A stretch of DNA of 64,000 nt from Rhizobium sp. TH2 (GTDB taxonomy: Bacteria; Pseudomonadota; Alphaproteobacteria; Rhizobiales; Rhizobiaceae), in NCBI RefSeq assembly GCF_024707525.1, contig NZ_CP062231.1, forward strand, positions 5,025,501 through 5,089,500, in the 5' to 3' direction. Position 1 is the first letter of the stretch, and each line of letters begins with the position of its first letter. Positions 8,990 through 17,848 of this stretch are shown piece by piece. The position numbers and the translations under genes are program-made. The notes beneath the pieces were generated by a model, which had not been told where the DNA came from, ran no database searches, and saw only the letters and a program-made list of their open reading frames with translations.

Positions 8990-9412
8990 TCAGTTTATGA
9001 TCACGCCGGAGCCATCAGCATAGCCGATATCGCTGACACAGGCGAGCGCGGTGATGGAAGGCTCGTTGTCGCCGATCATGCCACCCTCGCTGTCGCCTTC
9101 GACCTGCTTCAGGCGAAGCTCGAAACGCGCCTTCGGCTGGACAGGCCTGTCGAGCACGAGCCGCACCGACGCGACCCTGACCGATCCAGAGAAGAACTCC
9201 ACCCGGCCACCAACCTCAGTGATCGCCTTGTCGTCCATGGAGATCAGACCGACGGCATAGACGATCTTCCCATCATTGCCGGGCAGGGCCTTCCAGCGCT
9301 CGACGGTGAAGACGCCGTCCGAACGCAGCCCGCAGAGTTCATTGGCCTGGACCTGATTGGCCGCCAGCAATCCCAGGAAAGCCACCAAGATTCCGATGAA
9401 ATAAATCCGCAT
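8990..9412 (-). CDS. Exported protein of unknown function
   Basis: I start at ATG 9412 (MRIYFIGILVAFLGLLAA), because this begins a clear signal peptide cleaved near VQANE; the longer open frame to 9553 contains no plausible N-terminus. The mature protein is about 117 aa and mostly predicted beta strands, with one Cys near each end that could pair in the periplasm (NELCGLRSDG and ALACVSDIG). No enzyme motif is visible. The gene replaces the missing part of the upstream parE remnant, so the junction at about 9.48 kb may be a deletion point. Confidence 0.65.
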   Translation of the reverse strand: MRIYFIGILVAFLGLLAANQVQANELCGLRSDGVFTVERWKALPGNDGKIVYAVGLISMDDKAITEVGGRVEFFSGSVRVASVRLVLDRPVQPKARFELRLKQVEGDSEGGMIGDNEPSITALACVSDIGYADGSGVIIN

Positions 9413-9482
9413 CCACGCCCCCGTATGCGGGCCGGTTTGCCGCACCGCCCGATAAGGAAACGGGGGAGATTCGGGAATTATT

Positions 9483-9590
9483 CGCTTCGAGAGAGTTGTC
9501 GGCCGCGTGCGATGATTGCCGGGCGATGTAATGATAAAGCTGAAACAGGTCATCCTCGGCCTCCCGCAGAAGATGAACCTTGTAAATCAT
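9483..9590 (-). pseudogene. Truncated ParE/RelE-family toxin remnant
   Basis: The frame begins with ATG 9590, overlapping the parD stop by 4 bases exactly as in intact parDE operons. The first 25 or so residues fit a ParE N-terminus (MIYKVHLLREAEDDL then LYHYIARQ). After about residue 30-36 the resemblance is lost, and the frame runs into the upstream and coding sequence of the exported-protein gene. About 60 residues including the ParE catalytic/gyrase-binding C-terminal half are missing, so the toxin is predicted to be inactive. Confidence 0.7.
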
Positions 9591-9865
9591 GGACGGTCTT
9601 TGCTGCCGTCGATACGGGTCTGTAGCCGTGCAAACGCTTCATCGATTGGCACGGCCCGCGAAGGATCGGCCATCCAGCGATCGTGGGCAGGCCCAACCTC
9701 GTTCACCAGCCAGCTTTCGATTTCGGATTCCCTCTCATCGAGCGCCGAGAGGCTTTCCGCGATAACTTCGCTTTCAGAAGCGTAGCGGCCGCTTTCCATT
9801 TTATCCTTCAAGCGCGTCGCGAGGTCGGCCGGCAATGTGATCTGCATTTCCTTGAGTGCGGACAT
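9587..9865 (-). CDS. ParD-like ribbon-helix-helix antitoxin
   Basis: A 92-aa protein. The N-terminal 45 residues match the type II antitoxin ribbon-helix-helix fold of the ParD/CopG group (MQITLPADLATRLKDKM, YASESEVIAESLSAL). The acidic C-terminal arm would wrap the toxin. Antitoxins of this class also repress their own promoter. The partner toxin is reduced to an N-terminal stump, so this is now an orphan antitoxin; the reading frame itself is intact. It could still regulate its promoter or neutralise a related ParE encoded elsewhere. Confidence 0.82.
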   Translation of the reverse strand: MSALKEMQITLPADLATRLKDKMESGRYASESEVIAESLSALDERESEIESWLVNEVGPAHDRWMADPSRAVPIDEAFARLQTRIDGSKDRP

Positions 9866-9919
9866 CCTAGACTCCTTGTCACGAGCTTAGCATGAACCAC
9901 GCTATACGCAACGTGACCG

Positions 9920-10588
9920 TCAAACCCCCTCGCCGATCGCCGCCTTGATCAGGGCCTTGGCGTCGTCGCTGTCCCAGGCGGCGGGGGCGTTCATTGCACC
10001 CAGCATGCAGCCCTTTCCATCGATCAGCACGCTCGCCGGCAGGCCGATGGCGATGCCGGCTTTCTTCATCGCGTTGAAGCTCGCAAGCGTGGCATCGTGG
10101 CGCAGCGGCAGCGCGTCGATCTTGGTTTCAGTCAGGAATTCTTTCGGCTTGGCATCGTCACCGGTATCGAGATTGATGGCGGTCACCTGGAATTTATCGC
10201 TGCCGAGCGCCTTTTGCAGCGCATTGAGCGCCGGCATTTCCTCGCGGCAGGGCACGCACCAGGTGGCCCAGAGGTTCACGAGCTGGACGCGCGGCTGGTA
10301 GGCTTCAAGTTTCATGTCCTTGCCATCCGGCCCCTTGAAGCCCGGCAGCGAGAGATTGCGCCCGTGCTTTTCGGTCACGAAGGCCGCGACCTGGCCCTTA
10401 GCGAGCGGATCGAGCCGGGCGATCGTGGCCTGAGCCGGCGCGCAATCGACCGACGCTTGGCTTGGGCCATTGCCATCACCCGCCCCTCTCATGTAAACGG
10501 CCAAGCCACCGGCGACGACGCCTAGAACGGCCGCGATCGCCACCAGTTTGAGGGAAGGAAGATAGCCCGGTTTTCTTTCCTGCATCAT
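9920..10588 (-). CDS. tlpA: TlpA-family membrane-anchored thiol:disulfide reductase
   Basis: A 222-aa protein with an N-terminal transmembrane anchor (about 13-33) and a periplasmic thioredoxin-fold domain carrying WCVPC (Cys111-Cys114). Family members such as Bradyrhizobium TlpA reduce disulfides in the periplasm and are needed for cytochrome aa3 (CuA) assembly. Two extra Cys lie outside the active site (Cys49 and one near the C-terminus, GKGCMLG), as in other rhizobial TlpA proteins. Two adjacent ATGs (10588, 10585) are possible starts. The gene diverges from argH with only 25 bases between start codons. Confidence 0.88.
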   Translation of the reverse strand: MMQERKPGYLPSLKLVAIAAVLGVVAGGLAVYMRGAGDGNGPSQASVDCAPAQATIARLDPLAKGQVAAFVTEKHGRNLSLPGFKGPDGKDMKLEAYQPRVQLVNLWATWCVPCREEMPALNALQKALGSDKFQVTAINLDTGDDAKPKEFLTETKIDALPLRHDATLASFNAMKKAGIAIGLPASVLIDGKGCMLGAMNAPAAWDSDDAKALIKAAIGEGV

Positions 10589-10613
10589 GCACTCGTTTTC
10601 TCAAGGTCCCGCC

Positions 10614-12014
10614 ATGTCCGACGGCAATTCCAATTCTTCGTCCAACCAGATGTGGGGCGGCCGCTTCGCTGCCGGTCCCGCCGCGATCATGGAGGAGATC
10701 AATGCCTCGATCGGCTTCGACAAGAAGCTCTATGCCCAGGACATAGCAGGTTCCATCGCCCACGCCACGATGCTCGCCGCACAAGGCATAATTTCGGCCG
10801 AGGACCGCGACCAGATCGTCGCTGGCTTGAAGCAGATCGAAGGCGAGATTGAAAGCGGCGCCTTCGAATTCTCACGCAAACTTGAAGACATCCATATGAA
10901 TGTCGAAAGCCGGCTCGCCGCGATCATCGGCTCTGCTGCCGGTCGCCTGCACACCGCGCGCTCGCGCAACGACCAGGTGGCACTGGATTTCCGCCTGTGG
11001 GTCAAGGCCGAGCTTGGCCGGACCGAAGCGGCACTCACCGGCCTGATCACCGCCTTCCTCGACAAGGCGGAACAACATGCCGCCACGGTGATGCCGGGCT
11101 TCACCCATCTCCAGACCGCCCAGCCGGTGACCTTCGGCCACCATTGCATGGCCTATGTCGAAATGTTCGGCCGCGATCGCCAGCGCGTGCGCCACGCCAT
11201 CGAGCATCTCGACGAAAGCCCGATCGGCGCCGCCGCGCTGGCCGGCACGCCCTACCCGATCGATCGTCATATGACGGCCAAGGCGCTCGGTTTCCGCGAG
11301 CCGACCCGCAATTCGATCGATACGGTCTCGGATCGCGATTTCGCGCTGGAATTCCTGTCGATTGCAGCGATCTGCGCCGTCCATCTCTCGCGTTTCGCCG
11401 AGGAGATCGTCATCTGGTGCACGCCGCAGTTCGGCTTTATCCGGCTGTCGGACGCGTTTTCGACCGGCTCCTCGATCATGCCGCAGAAGAAGAACCCGGA
11501 TGCCGCCGAACTGGTGCGCGCCAAGACCGGCCGCATCAACGGCTCGCTCGTGGCCCTGCTCACCGTGATGAAAGGCCTGCCGCTCGCCTATTCCAAGGAC
11601 ATGCAGGAAGACAAGGAACAGGTCTTCGACGCCGCCGAAAATCTCGAGCTGGCAATCGCCGCGATGACCGGCATGGTCGCCGACATGACGATCAACACCG
11701 AGAAGATGAAGGCCGCCGCCGGCTCCGGCTATTCAACCGCCACCGACCTCGCCGACTGGCTGGTCCGCGAACTCGGCCTGCCATTCCGTGAAGCCCATCA
11801 CGTCACCGGCCGCGTCGTGGCGCTGGCGGAAAGCACAGCATGCGATCTATGGGACCTGCCGCTCGATGCATTGCAAGCTATCCATCCCGGCATCACATCC
11901 AAAGTCTACGATGTTGTCACCGTCGAAGCCTCCGTCGCCTCGCGCAAGAGCTATGGCGGCACCTCGCCGGATGAGGTCAGGAAGCAGATCGCCTGGTGGC
12001 GTGGACGGAATTGA
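10614..12014 (+). CDS. argH: Argininosuccinate lyase
   Basis: The last arginine step: splits argininosuccinate into arginine and fumarate. I start at ATG 10614 ([18 protein letters not shown]), 466 aa, with AAGG about 8 bases before it; an in-frame ATG at 10587 would overlap the tlpA start. The fumarase/aspartase superfamily signature [12 protein letters not shown] is at about 285-296, and the TAQP substrate motif is at about 168-171. The downstream order lptM-lysA-TIGR02302 is a conserved rhizobial run, interrupted here by a palindromic repeat. Confidence 0.97.
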   Translation: MSDGNSNSSSNQMWGGRFAAGPAAIMEEINASIGFDKKLYAQDIAGSIAHATMLAAQGIISAEDRDQIVAGLKQIEGEIESGAFEFSRKLEDIHMNVESRLAAIIGSAAGRLHTARSRNDQVALDFRLWVKAELGRTEAALTGLITAFLDKAEQHAATVMPGFTHLQTAQPVTFGHHCMAYVEMFGRDRQRVRHAIEHLDESPIGAAALAGTPYPIDRHMTAKALGFREPTRNSIDTVSDRDFALEFLSIAAICAVHLSRFAEEIVIWCTPQFGFIRLSDAFSTGSSIMPQKKNPDAAELVRAKTGRINGSLVALLTVMKGLPLAYSKDMQEDKEQVFDAAENLELAIAAMTGMVADMTINTEKMKAAAGSGYSTATDLADWLVRELGLPFREAHHVTGRVVALAESTACDLWDLPLDALQAIHPGITSKVYDVVTVEASVASRKSYGGTSPDEVRKQIAWWRGRN

Positions 12015-12060
12015 GAAAATAGCGTCGCCGTTGAATTGCGGCGCATGTAACCTCCGCCGC

Positions 12061-12167
12061 CGTCATCCTCGGGCTTGTCCCGAGGATCTGGTGAGGGAAG
12101 ATAGACCCACCATCGCCGATTGCTTGATGAGCGTCACCAGATCCTCGGGACAAGCCCGAGGATGACG
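12061..12167. repeat. Perfect 34-bp inverted repeat element (REP/RIME-like palindrome)
   Basis: The left arm 12061-12094 and right arm 12134-12167 are exact reverse complements over 34 bases around a 39-base loop. Each arm also contains its own small palindrome (CCTCGGG ... CCCGAGG). It lies between argH and lptM, starting 46 bases after the argH stop. The word CATCCTCGGG with this layout is a known type of intergenic repeat in Alphaproteobacteria. In RNA it would form a very stable hairpin separating argH from the genes downstream. The remaining 12168-12309 shows no gene and probably holds the lptM-lysA promoter. Confidence 0.9.
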
Positions 12168-12309
12168 TCGAAAGTGTGATGAGCGCATACCAAGCCAAGG
12201 CGCGGCGAGAACCAACCACCATCAACGACGTTCATCCACACTTCAACAGATTCAGGGTGCACAAGCCCCTGAATATTCGCTAAGAACATCCAGAATTTCC
12301 GAGGATGCC

Positions 12310-12489
12310 ATGACCCGATCGCTGTTTTTGCCGCTTGCCGCTCTAGCCCTAGCTACGCTCATACTCTCCGGTTGCGGCCGCAAAGGCGATCTCGATGTAC
12401 CCGGCACGCCGGTGGCCGAGCAGAACGTGAACAAGACGAAAAAAGAGCCCGTAGAGGACCGCAAGTTCTTCCTCGATCCGCTGCTCTAG
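12310..12489 (+). CDS. lptM: LptM-type small lipoprotein
   Basis: A 59-aa protein from ATG 12310, seven bases after GAGG. It has a signal peptide with lipobox ILSGCGRKGDL: the CGRKG(D/P)L motif after the lipidated Cys is the hallmark of the YifL/LptM family, which helps the outer-membrane LPS translocon LptD mature. The mature tail is short and charged (KKEPVEDRKFFLDPLL). It lies just upstream of lysA (21-base gap), the conserved position across proteobacteria, and was too short to be found by a 60-residue cutoff. Confidence 0.9.
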   Translation: MTRSLFLPLAALALATLILSGCGRKGDLDVPGTPVAEQNVNKTKKEPVEDRKFFLDPLL

Positions 12490-12510
12490 ATTGCCCGACA
12501 GGATAATCCC

Positions 12511-13779
12511 TTGAACCATTTCCATTACAAGAATGGCGTGCTCCACGCCGAAAACGTGCCCGTGCCGGATATTGCCCGCGCTGTCGGCACGCCCTTCTAC
12601 CTCTATTCGACCGCCACACTGGAGCGCCATATCCGCGTCTTCCAGGAAGCGTTTTCGGATGTCGATTCGCTGGTCTGCTACGCGATGAAGGCCAATTCCA
12701 ACCAGGCGGTGCTGAAGACGCTCGGCCAGGCGGGCGCCGGCATCGATGTCGTCTCCGAGGGCGAACTGCGCCGCGCACTGGCCGCCGGCATCCCGACCTC
12801 GAAGATCATGTTCTCCGGCGTCGGCAAGAAGGCGCGCGAGATGGATTTCGCGCTCGACGCCGGCATCTATTGCTTCAATGTCGAGAGCGAACCGGAACTC
12901 GAAGTGCTGAACGCCCGCGCCGTGGCCAAGGGCAAGCGCGCGCCGGTCTCCTTCCGCATCAACCCCGATGTCGATGCCGGCACGCATGCCAAGATCTCGA
13001 CCGGCAAGAAGGAAAACAAGTTCGGCATTTCCTATGAAAGCGCCCGCGGCGTCTACAAGCATGCGGCCACTTTGCCAGGCATCGAAGTCACCGGCATCGA
13101 CATGCATATCGGCAGCCAGATCACCGATTTGCAGCCCTTCGACGATGCCTTCAAACTCCTGCGCGAACTGGTCGAGACACTGCGCACCGACGGCCACGTC
13201 ATCGACCATGTCGATATCGGCGGCGGCCTCGGCATTCCCTACAAGATCGACAACGACCCCCCGCCGAACCCGGAGGCCTATTCCAAGGTCGTCAAGAACC
13301 AGCTCCGTTCGCTCGATTGCAAGATCATCACCGAACCCGGCCGCCTGATCGTCGGCAATGCCGGCATTCTGGTCACCGAAGTGATTTATGTGAAGGACGG
13401 CGGCGAAAAGTCCTTTGTCATCGTCGATGCCGCGATGAACGACCTGATCCGCCCGACGCTCTACGAGGCCTGGCACGAGATCATGCCGGTCGAAATCGGC
13501 GCCGCGAACGCCCCGCGCATCCGCGCCGATGTGGTCGGACCGGTCTGCGAAACCGGTGATTATCTCGCACTCGATAGGGAAATGGCCGAACCCAAACCAG
13601 GCGACCTGCTGGCCGTCGGTTCTGCCGGCGCTTATGGTGCTGTCCAGGCAGGCACCTACAATTCCCGGCTTCTGGTCCCGGAAGTGCTTGTAAAGGATGA
13701 CCAATTCCATGTCGTCCGCGCACGTGAAGATTATGATGCGCTGATCGGCCTCGACAGCCTGCCCGGCTGGCTTACGTGA
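12511..13779 (+). CDS. lysA: Diaminopimelate decarboxylase
   Basis: PLP enzyme for the last step of lysine synthesis, meso-diaminopimelate to lysine. The protein is 422 aa, fold type III: the PLP Lys is in CYAMKANSN (Lys60), with HIGSQ in the barrel and the dimer-contributed CETGDYLA motif near residue 345. The start is TTG 12511, seven bases after AGGAT; there is no in-frame ATG before the fold begins, so the TTG is required. It follows lptM by 21 bases and is probably co-transcribed with it. Confidence 0.96.
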   Translation: MNHFHYKNGVLHAENVPVPDIARAVGTPFYLYSTATLERHIRVFQEAFSDVDSLVCYAMKANSNQAVLKTLGQAGAGIDVVSEGELRRALAAGIPTSKIMFSGVGKKAREMDFALDAGIYCFNVESEPELEVLNARAVAKGKRAPVSFRINPDVDAGTHAKISTGKKENKFGISYESARGVYKHAATLPGIEVTGIDMHIGSQITDLQPFDDAFKLLRELVETLRTDGHVIDHVDIGGGLGIPYKIDNDPPPNPEAYSKVVKNQLRSLDCKIITEPGRLIVGNAGILVTEVIYVKDGGEKSFVIVDAAMNDLIRPTLYEAWHEIMPVEIGAANAPRIRADVVGPVCETGDYLALDREMAEPKPGDLLAVGSAGAYGAVQAGTYNSRLLVPEVLVKDDQFHVVRAREDYDALIGLDSLPGWLT

Positions 13780-13897
13780 GTCAGGATAATCCTGACCTCG
13801 CCATCAACAGCTTGTGAAGCGAAAGTGCGGGGCTCGCCTCGCCTTTGCCCAAAACAATGGTATCCTGCATGCTTCGAAATTCGAGCACAGGCAGTCC

Positions 13898-16528
13898 ATG
13901 GCCGACGACGTCACGACACCGCCCGATAATAGGCCCGACTACAGGATTGCACGCCTCAGGCGCCTGATCGCAGGCAAGCGGGCGCTTGCCTTGACCTCGA
14001 TCGTGCTCGAACGTGCCCTGATATCGGCATTGCCGGTGCTCTCCGTCATCGCGCTCTTCCTCGTGCTGAGCTGGATGGGCGTGATGCGCCAGATCCCCGA
14101 TCTGGCCAAGATCGCCGTGGGCATCGTCTTCTTCGCCGGCTTTATCGTCTCGTTGCTGCCGCTGCGCAAATTCGTGTTGCCGACGGTCGCCGAAGCCGAC
14201 CGCCGCCTCGAGGATCGCAGCGGCCTCGCCCACCAGGCCATCTCGGTGCAGGCGGAAACGCCTGTTTCGAAGGACCCCTATTCGCTGGCGCTGTGGAAAT
14301 CGCACCAGGTGCGGATGGCCGAGAAGATCAAGTCGATCGACGCCGGTCTGCCGTCGCCCGATATCGCCCGGCACGATCCGCTGGCGTTTCGCGCGGCGCT
14401 CATCCTGGCGCTGGTCGTTGCCTGGAGTTTCTCGTTCTCGAATTATGGCGGCCGCATCACCGATGCCTTCAGCCTGACCAAACCCGTCGTGCCGGTGGCC
14501 GATATCCGCATCGATGCCTGGGTCACCCCGCCGTCCTATACGGGCGTGGCACCGCTCTATCTCAGCGGCAACCTCGAAAAGGCCGCTCCCGGCGAACTCA
14601 AGGTGCCGCTCAACTCCGAACTTACCATCCGCATATCAGGCAAGGATGCCAAGGGCGATGTGCGCTTCACGCCGGTGACCGGACCCGCCGTCGATCTGAA
14701 GGCCGAAGCACCCCAGAAGAAGCCCGCCACCTCGGCCAACGCCGAGAAGATGGAAAGCCGCACCTACAAGGTGAAGCTGATCGCCAATGGCAAGGTCTCG
14801 GTCGCCTCGAAGGAATATGCCTTCACGCTGATCCCCGACAAGCCGCCACAGATCTCCTTTGCGCGTGAGCCGGGCCGTGCGCTGAACGGCGCGCTCGAAC
14901 TCGCCTTCCAGGTCAAGGACGACTACGGCGTCACCGAGGCACGAGCCGAGATCCTGCCCACCGACAATGACCCCAAAGCCATCCCGCTCTTCGACCCGCC
15001 GAAATTTCCGCTCGATCTGCCCGGCAGCGACGGCAGACAAGCCAAATCCACCGTCTCCCGCGACCTGACGGAGCATCCGCTCTCAGGCCGCAAGGTCAGG
15101 CTGACGCTCGTCGCCAAGGATGCCGGCGGTCTCGAAGGCCGCAGCGAAACCAAGGAAATCGTGCTTCCTGCGCGCTATTTCTCCGAATTGCTGGCGGGTT
15201 CCGTCGCCGAGCAGCGCCAGGTCTTCGCGCTCGATGTCAATGATATCCCGAGGGCTCTGGAGCTCAACGACGCCGCGACCTTCCGTGCCGACGAGACGAT
15301 CCCCAACCTCACGAATTTCCTGCTGGTAAAATCGGCGCGCAGCCGGCTGGTTGTGGCGCGGGGCGTCGAAGGCCTCACCGACGCCGCCAAATATTTCTGG
15401 GACATCGCCCGCTATATCGAGGACGGCGATCTTTCGACCGCCGAAAAACGCCTGCGCGACGCTCAGGAGAAGCTTTCGGACGCACTGAAGCGCGACGCGC
15501 CCGACGCGGAAATCGCCAAGCTGATGGCCGAACTGCGTCAGGCCATGAAGGAATATCTCTCCGAAATGGCCAAGCGCATGCAGAACCAGGACAATTCCCG
15601 CATGTCCCAGCAGGCGCAGCGGATGATGCGCAGCCAGGATTTCGAGAACATGCTCAACCAGCTCGAAAACCTGTCGCGCTCGGGCAACAAGGACGAGGCG
15701 CAGAAGCTGCTGAGCGAAATGCAGCGCATGCTCAACAACCTGCAGACGGCGCGTCCGCGCCAGCAGCCGGGACAGGAGAACAATCCGGTGCGCGAACAGA
15801 TCGACAAGCTCGGCAAACTGATGCAGGACCAGCAGAAGCTGATGGAAGAAACGCACCGCATGGAGCAGGCGCTGCGCGATCGCATGCAGCGCGGCGATCC
15901 CGATCAGAACGAAGAAGGCTTGCCGCAGGATCAGCAGGAAGGCAACCAGCAGCAGCCGGGCGAGCAGCAGAAGCAGGACCAGCAGCCCGGCGGCGACCAG
16001 AAGGAAATGACCGCCGAACAGCTGCGCGAGGCGCTCAAGCAGCTCCGTTCGAGGCAGGAACAGTTGCAGAAGGACCTCAAGGGCCTCGAACAGGGCCTCG
16101 CCGATCTCGGCATGAAGGCGCCGAAGGGCTTCAAGGGTGCGGGCGAGGAAATGGGCGAATCATCCGACGCGCTCGGCAAGTCGCAGGGCCAGCGTTCGGC
16201 CGACGCCCAGGGCCGCGCCCTGCAGGCGCTGCGTGACGGCGCCGGCGAAATGATGCAGCAGCTCCAGCAGATGCAGGCCGACCAGGAAGGCCGCGACGGC
16301 CAGGGCATGCCGCTGCCCGGTAGCGCGATGAACAACCAGGGCAACGACCCGCTCGGCCGCAAGACCGGCCAGCTCGGCAGCGAATTCGACGACAGCGTCA
16401 AGGTGCCTGATCAGATCGATGTGCAGCGGGCGCGGGAGATTCTCGAGGAGATCAGGCGCCGGCTGGGCAATGGGCCGTCAAGCCTGATCGAGCGGGAGTA
16501 TCTGGAGCGGTTGCTGGATTTGCGGTGA
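13898..16528 (+). CDS. TIGR02302/DUF4175 family large membrane protein
   Basis: I place the start at ATG 13898 (MADDVTTPPDN), 876 aa; the frame is open from 13814 but the extra residues look non-coding. Three transmembrane helices occur in the first 190 residues (around ALISALPVLSVIALF, IAVGIVFFAGFIV and ALILALVVAWSF). A long periplasmic region with Ig-like strands and then a helical, Gln/Met-rich C-terminal half follow (many QQ, QQPGEQQ, MQQLQQMQ stretches near 680-830). The family is conserved beside lysA in Alphaproteobacteria and has no proven function; an envelope role is inferred. Confidence 0.85.
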   Translation: MADDVTTPPDNRPDYRIARLRRLIAGKRALALTSIVLERALISALPVLSVIALFLVLSWMGVMRQIPDLAKIAVGIVFFAGFIVSLLPLRKFVLPTVAEADRRLEDRSGLAHQAISVQAETPVSKDPYSLALWKSHQVRMAEKIKSIDAGLPSPDIARHDPLAFRAALILALVVAWSFSFSNYGGRITDAFSLTKPVVPVADIRIDAWVTPPSYTGVAPLYLSGNLEKAAPGELKVPLNSELTIRISGKDAKGDVRFTPVTGPAVDLKAEAPQKKPATSANAEKMESRTYKVKLIANGKVSVASKEYAFTLIPDKPPQISFAREPGRALNGALELAFQVKDDYGVTEARAEILPTDNDPKAIPLFDPPKFPLDLPGSDGRQAKSTVSRDLTEHPLSGRKVRLTLVAKDAGGLEGRSETKEIVLPARYFSELLAGSVAEQRQVFALDVNDIPRALELNDAATFRADETIPNLTNFLLVKSARSRLVVARGVEGLTDAAKYFWDIARYIEDGDLSTAEKRLRDAQEKLSDALKRDAPDAEIAKLMAELRQAMKEYLSEMAKRMQNQDNSRMSQQAQRMMRSQDFENMLNQLENLSRSGNKDEAQKLLSEMQRMLNNLQTARPRQQPGQENNPVREQIDKLGKLMQDQQKLMEETHRMEQALRDRMQRGDPDQNEEGLPQDQQEGNQQQPGEQQKQDQQPGGDQKEMTAEQLREALKQLRSRQEQLQKDLKGLEQGLADLGMKAPKGFKGAGEEMGESSDALGKSQGQRSADAQGRALQALRDGAGEMMQQLQQMQADQEGRDGQGMPLPGSAMNNQGNDPLGRKTGQLGSEFDDSVKVPDQIDVQRAREILEEIRRRLGNGPSSLIEREYLERLLDLR

Positions 16529-16568
16529 GGTGTTGGGTGTTGCTAAGGACTACGCTCTCAGCAAGCTC

Positions 16569-16749
16569 GCCCCCCTCTGGCCTGCCGGCCATCTCCCCCT
16601 CTCGTGGGGAGATTGGCAAGTGGCACGAACCTCGCCTTACAGCAACGTCGGATGCTGCACGCGCTACGTTTGATTGTGGCAGCGACGGCGCCCCATCCAA
16701 TCTCCCCCCTTGAGGGGGAGATGCCCGGCAGGGCAGAGGGGGGTGCCCA
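16569..16749. repeat. Imperfect inverted repeat with GC-rich hairpin arms
   Basis: Arms at about 16569-16615 and 16697-16743 are imperfect reverse complements (CCCCTCTGGCCTGCCGGCC on one side, GGCAGGGCAGAGGGGGG on the other), each with an inner CTCCCC...GGGGAG hairpin. Bases 16722-16749 recur exactly, 28 of 28, within the hairpin at 43062-43105 on the opposite strand. It lies between two converging genes and fills the whole 16529-16775 gap, where no gene is visible. Confidence 0.85.
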
Positions 16750-16775
16750 CACGGCGATGTCGCGAAAGAAAAAAC

Positions 16776-17132
16776 CTACGCCAGCGCCTTCGCCACCGCC
16801 GTCCTGATATCCGGCAGCGTAAACGGCTTGGCCACCACGTCGATGATCTTCTCCATCAAGTCATCCGCCCGCTCGCGCTGCTCGGCATAGCCGGTCATCA
16901 GTAGAATCTTGAGCCCCGGATGAGCAGCCGCAGCCTTGTGGGTCAGCTCAATGCCGTCCATCACAGGCATTCTGATATCGGACAAAAGCAGGTCGAACCG
17001 TCCGCCGCTAAGCGCTTCCAGGCCCTCGGCGCCGTCGGCGGCTTCGACGGTTTCGTGGCCATCCATGCGGAGAGCCCGGGCCACGAAGGAGCGAAGCGAG
17101 TCCTCGTCTTCGGTGATGAGAATGCGTGCCAT
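16776..17132 (-). CDS. CpdR-like single-domain response regulator
   Basis: A 118-aa stand-alone receiver domain with no output domain. The acidic pocket (EDED near residues 8-11), the phospho-acceptor Asp in LLLSDIRMPVMDGIEL (about Asp52), the conserved Thr (LMTGYA) and Lys (AKPF) are all present, so it should be phosphorylatable. Its length and sequence resemble the CpdR group, which in Caulobacter and Sinorhizobium places ClpXP at the cell pole to degrade CtrA and other cell-cycle proteins. Alphaproteobacteria often have two CpdR-like proteins and I cannot tell which this is; a CheY-like role is the alternative. Confidence 0.65.
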   Translation of the reverse strand: MARILITEDEDSLRSFVARALRMDGHETVEAADGAEGLEALSGGRFDLLLSDIRMPVMDGIELTHKAAAAHPGLKILLMTGYAEQRERADDLMEKIIDVVAKPFTLPDIRTAVAKALA

Positions 17133-17243
17133 TTCTTTTACCCCGTTTTAACTTTGGACCCAGTCAACACCCCAGGCCCTTTTCGAAGGGTAAACGCGAC
17201 ACGAAGTCAGATCGGCGAATTGCCTTTATGCTTGCTCAAATCT

Positions 17244-17786
17244 TTACGCTTCGCCGGTGACGACACCGACGAAGGGCAGTTCGCGGAAGGCGTAAGCGAC
17301 GTCCATTCCGTAGCCGACGACGAAGTGATCGGGGCATTTGAAGCCGACATAATCGGCCTCCAGCGAGGTCGAGCGCTTGTCGTGCTTGTCGAGCAGCACG
17401 GCGATCGAGACATGCCGAGCACCGCGTTCAAACATCAAGTCCCGGGCGAAAGTCAACGTGCGGCCGGATTCGAGAATGTCGTCGATCAGCAGGATATCGC
17501 GGTCCTTCACCTCGCTGTCGATGTCCTTGATGATCCGCACGCCCTGCGACACAGTGCCGGTGCCATAGCTCGACAGCGTGATGAACTCGACTTCCGGCGC
17601 GAGGCCGACATGGTGCAGCGACCGGATGAGATCGGCCGCGAAAATGAACGAGCCCTTGAGCACCGCGATCACCAGCAGGTCCTTGGTCGGGCCTGAGGAA
17701 ATCTCCGTCGCCAGTTCGTCATTGCGCTTGGCAATCATCTCGGCGGTGAACAGCGGCTCGATGGTCTTTCCGCGAATGACATGCAT
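17244..17786 (-). CDS. hpt: Hypoxanthine phosphoribosyltransferase
   Basis: Purine salvage: converts hypoxanthine (and guanine) with PRPP to IMP/GMP. The protein is 180 aa, normal length. The PRPP-binding loop DILLIDDILESGRTL (two acidic residues followed by S-G-R-T) and the early LKGSFIFAADL segment are clear. It is 111 bases upstream of the receiver gene on the same strand, a spacing that leaves room for a separate promoter. Confidence 0.94.
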   Translation of the reverse strand: MHVIRGKTIEPLFTAEMIAKRNDELATEISSGPTKDLLVIAVLKGSFIFAADLIRSLHHVGLAPEVEFITLSSYGTGTVSQGVRIIKDIDSEVKDRDILLIDDILESGRTLTFARDLMFERGARHVSIAVLLDKHDKRSTSLEADYVGFKCPDHFVVGYGMDVAYAFRELPFVGVVTGEA

Positions 17787-17848
17787 GATGGGCTAACTCC
17801 GGTAACGGCAAAGCCGAGCGTTAGCACAGGGTTCCAGCGATTCAATCA

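Noticed and set aside
12061..12167. Repeated palindromic arms as a possible CRISPR array
   Set aside because: There are only two inverted copies with one spacer and no cas genes; CRISPR repeats are direct, not inverted.
12349..13710. 453-codon open frame antisense to lysA
   Set aside because: lysA has all PLP motifs; the antisense frame has none and no start support.
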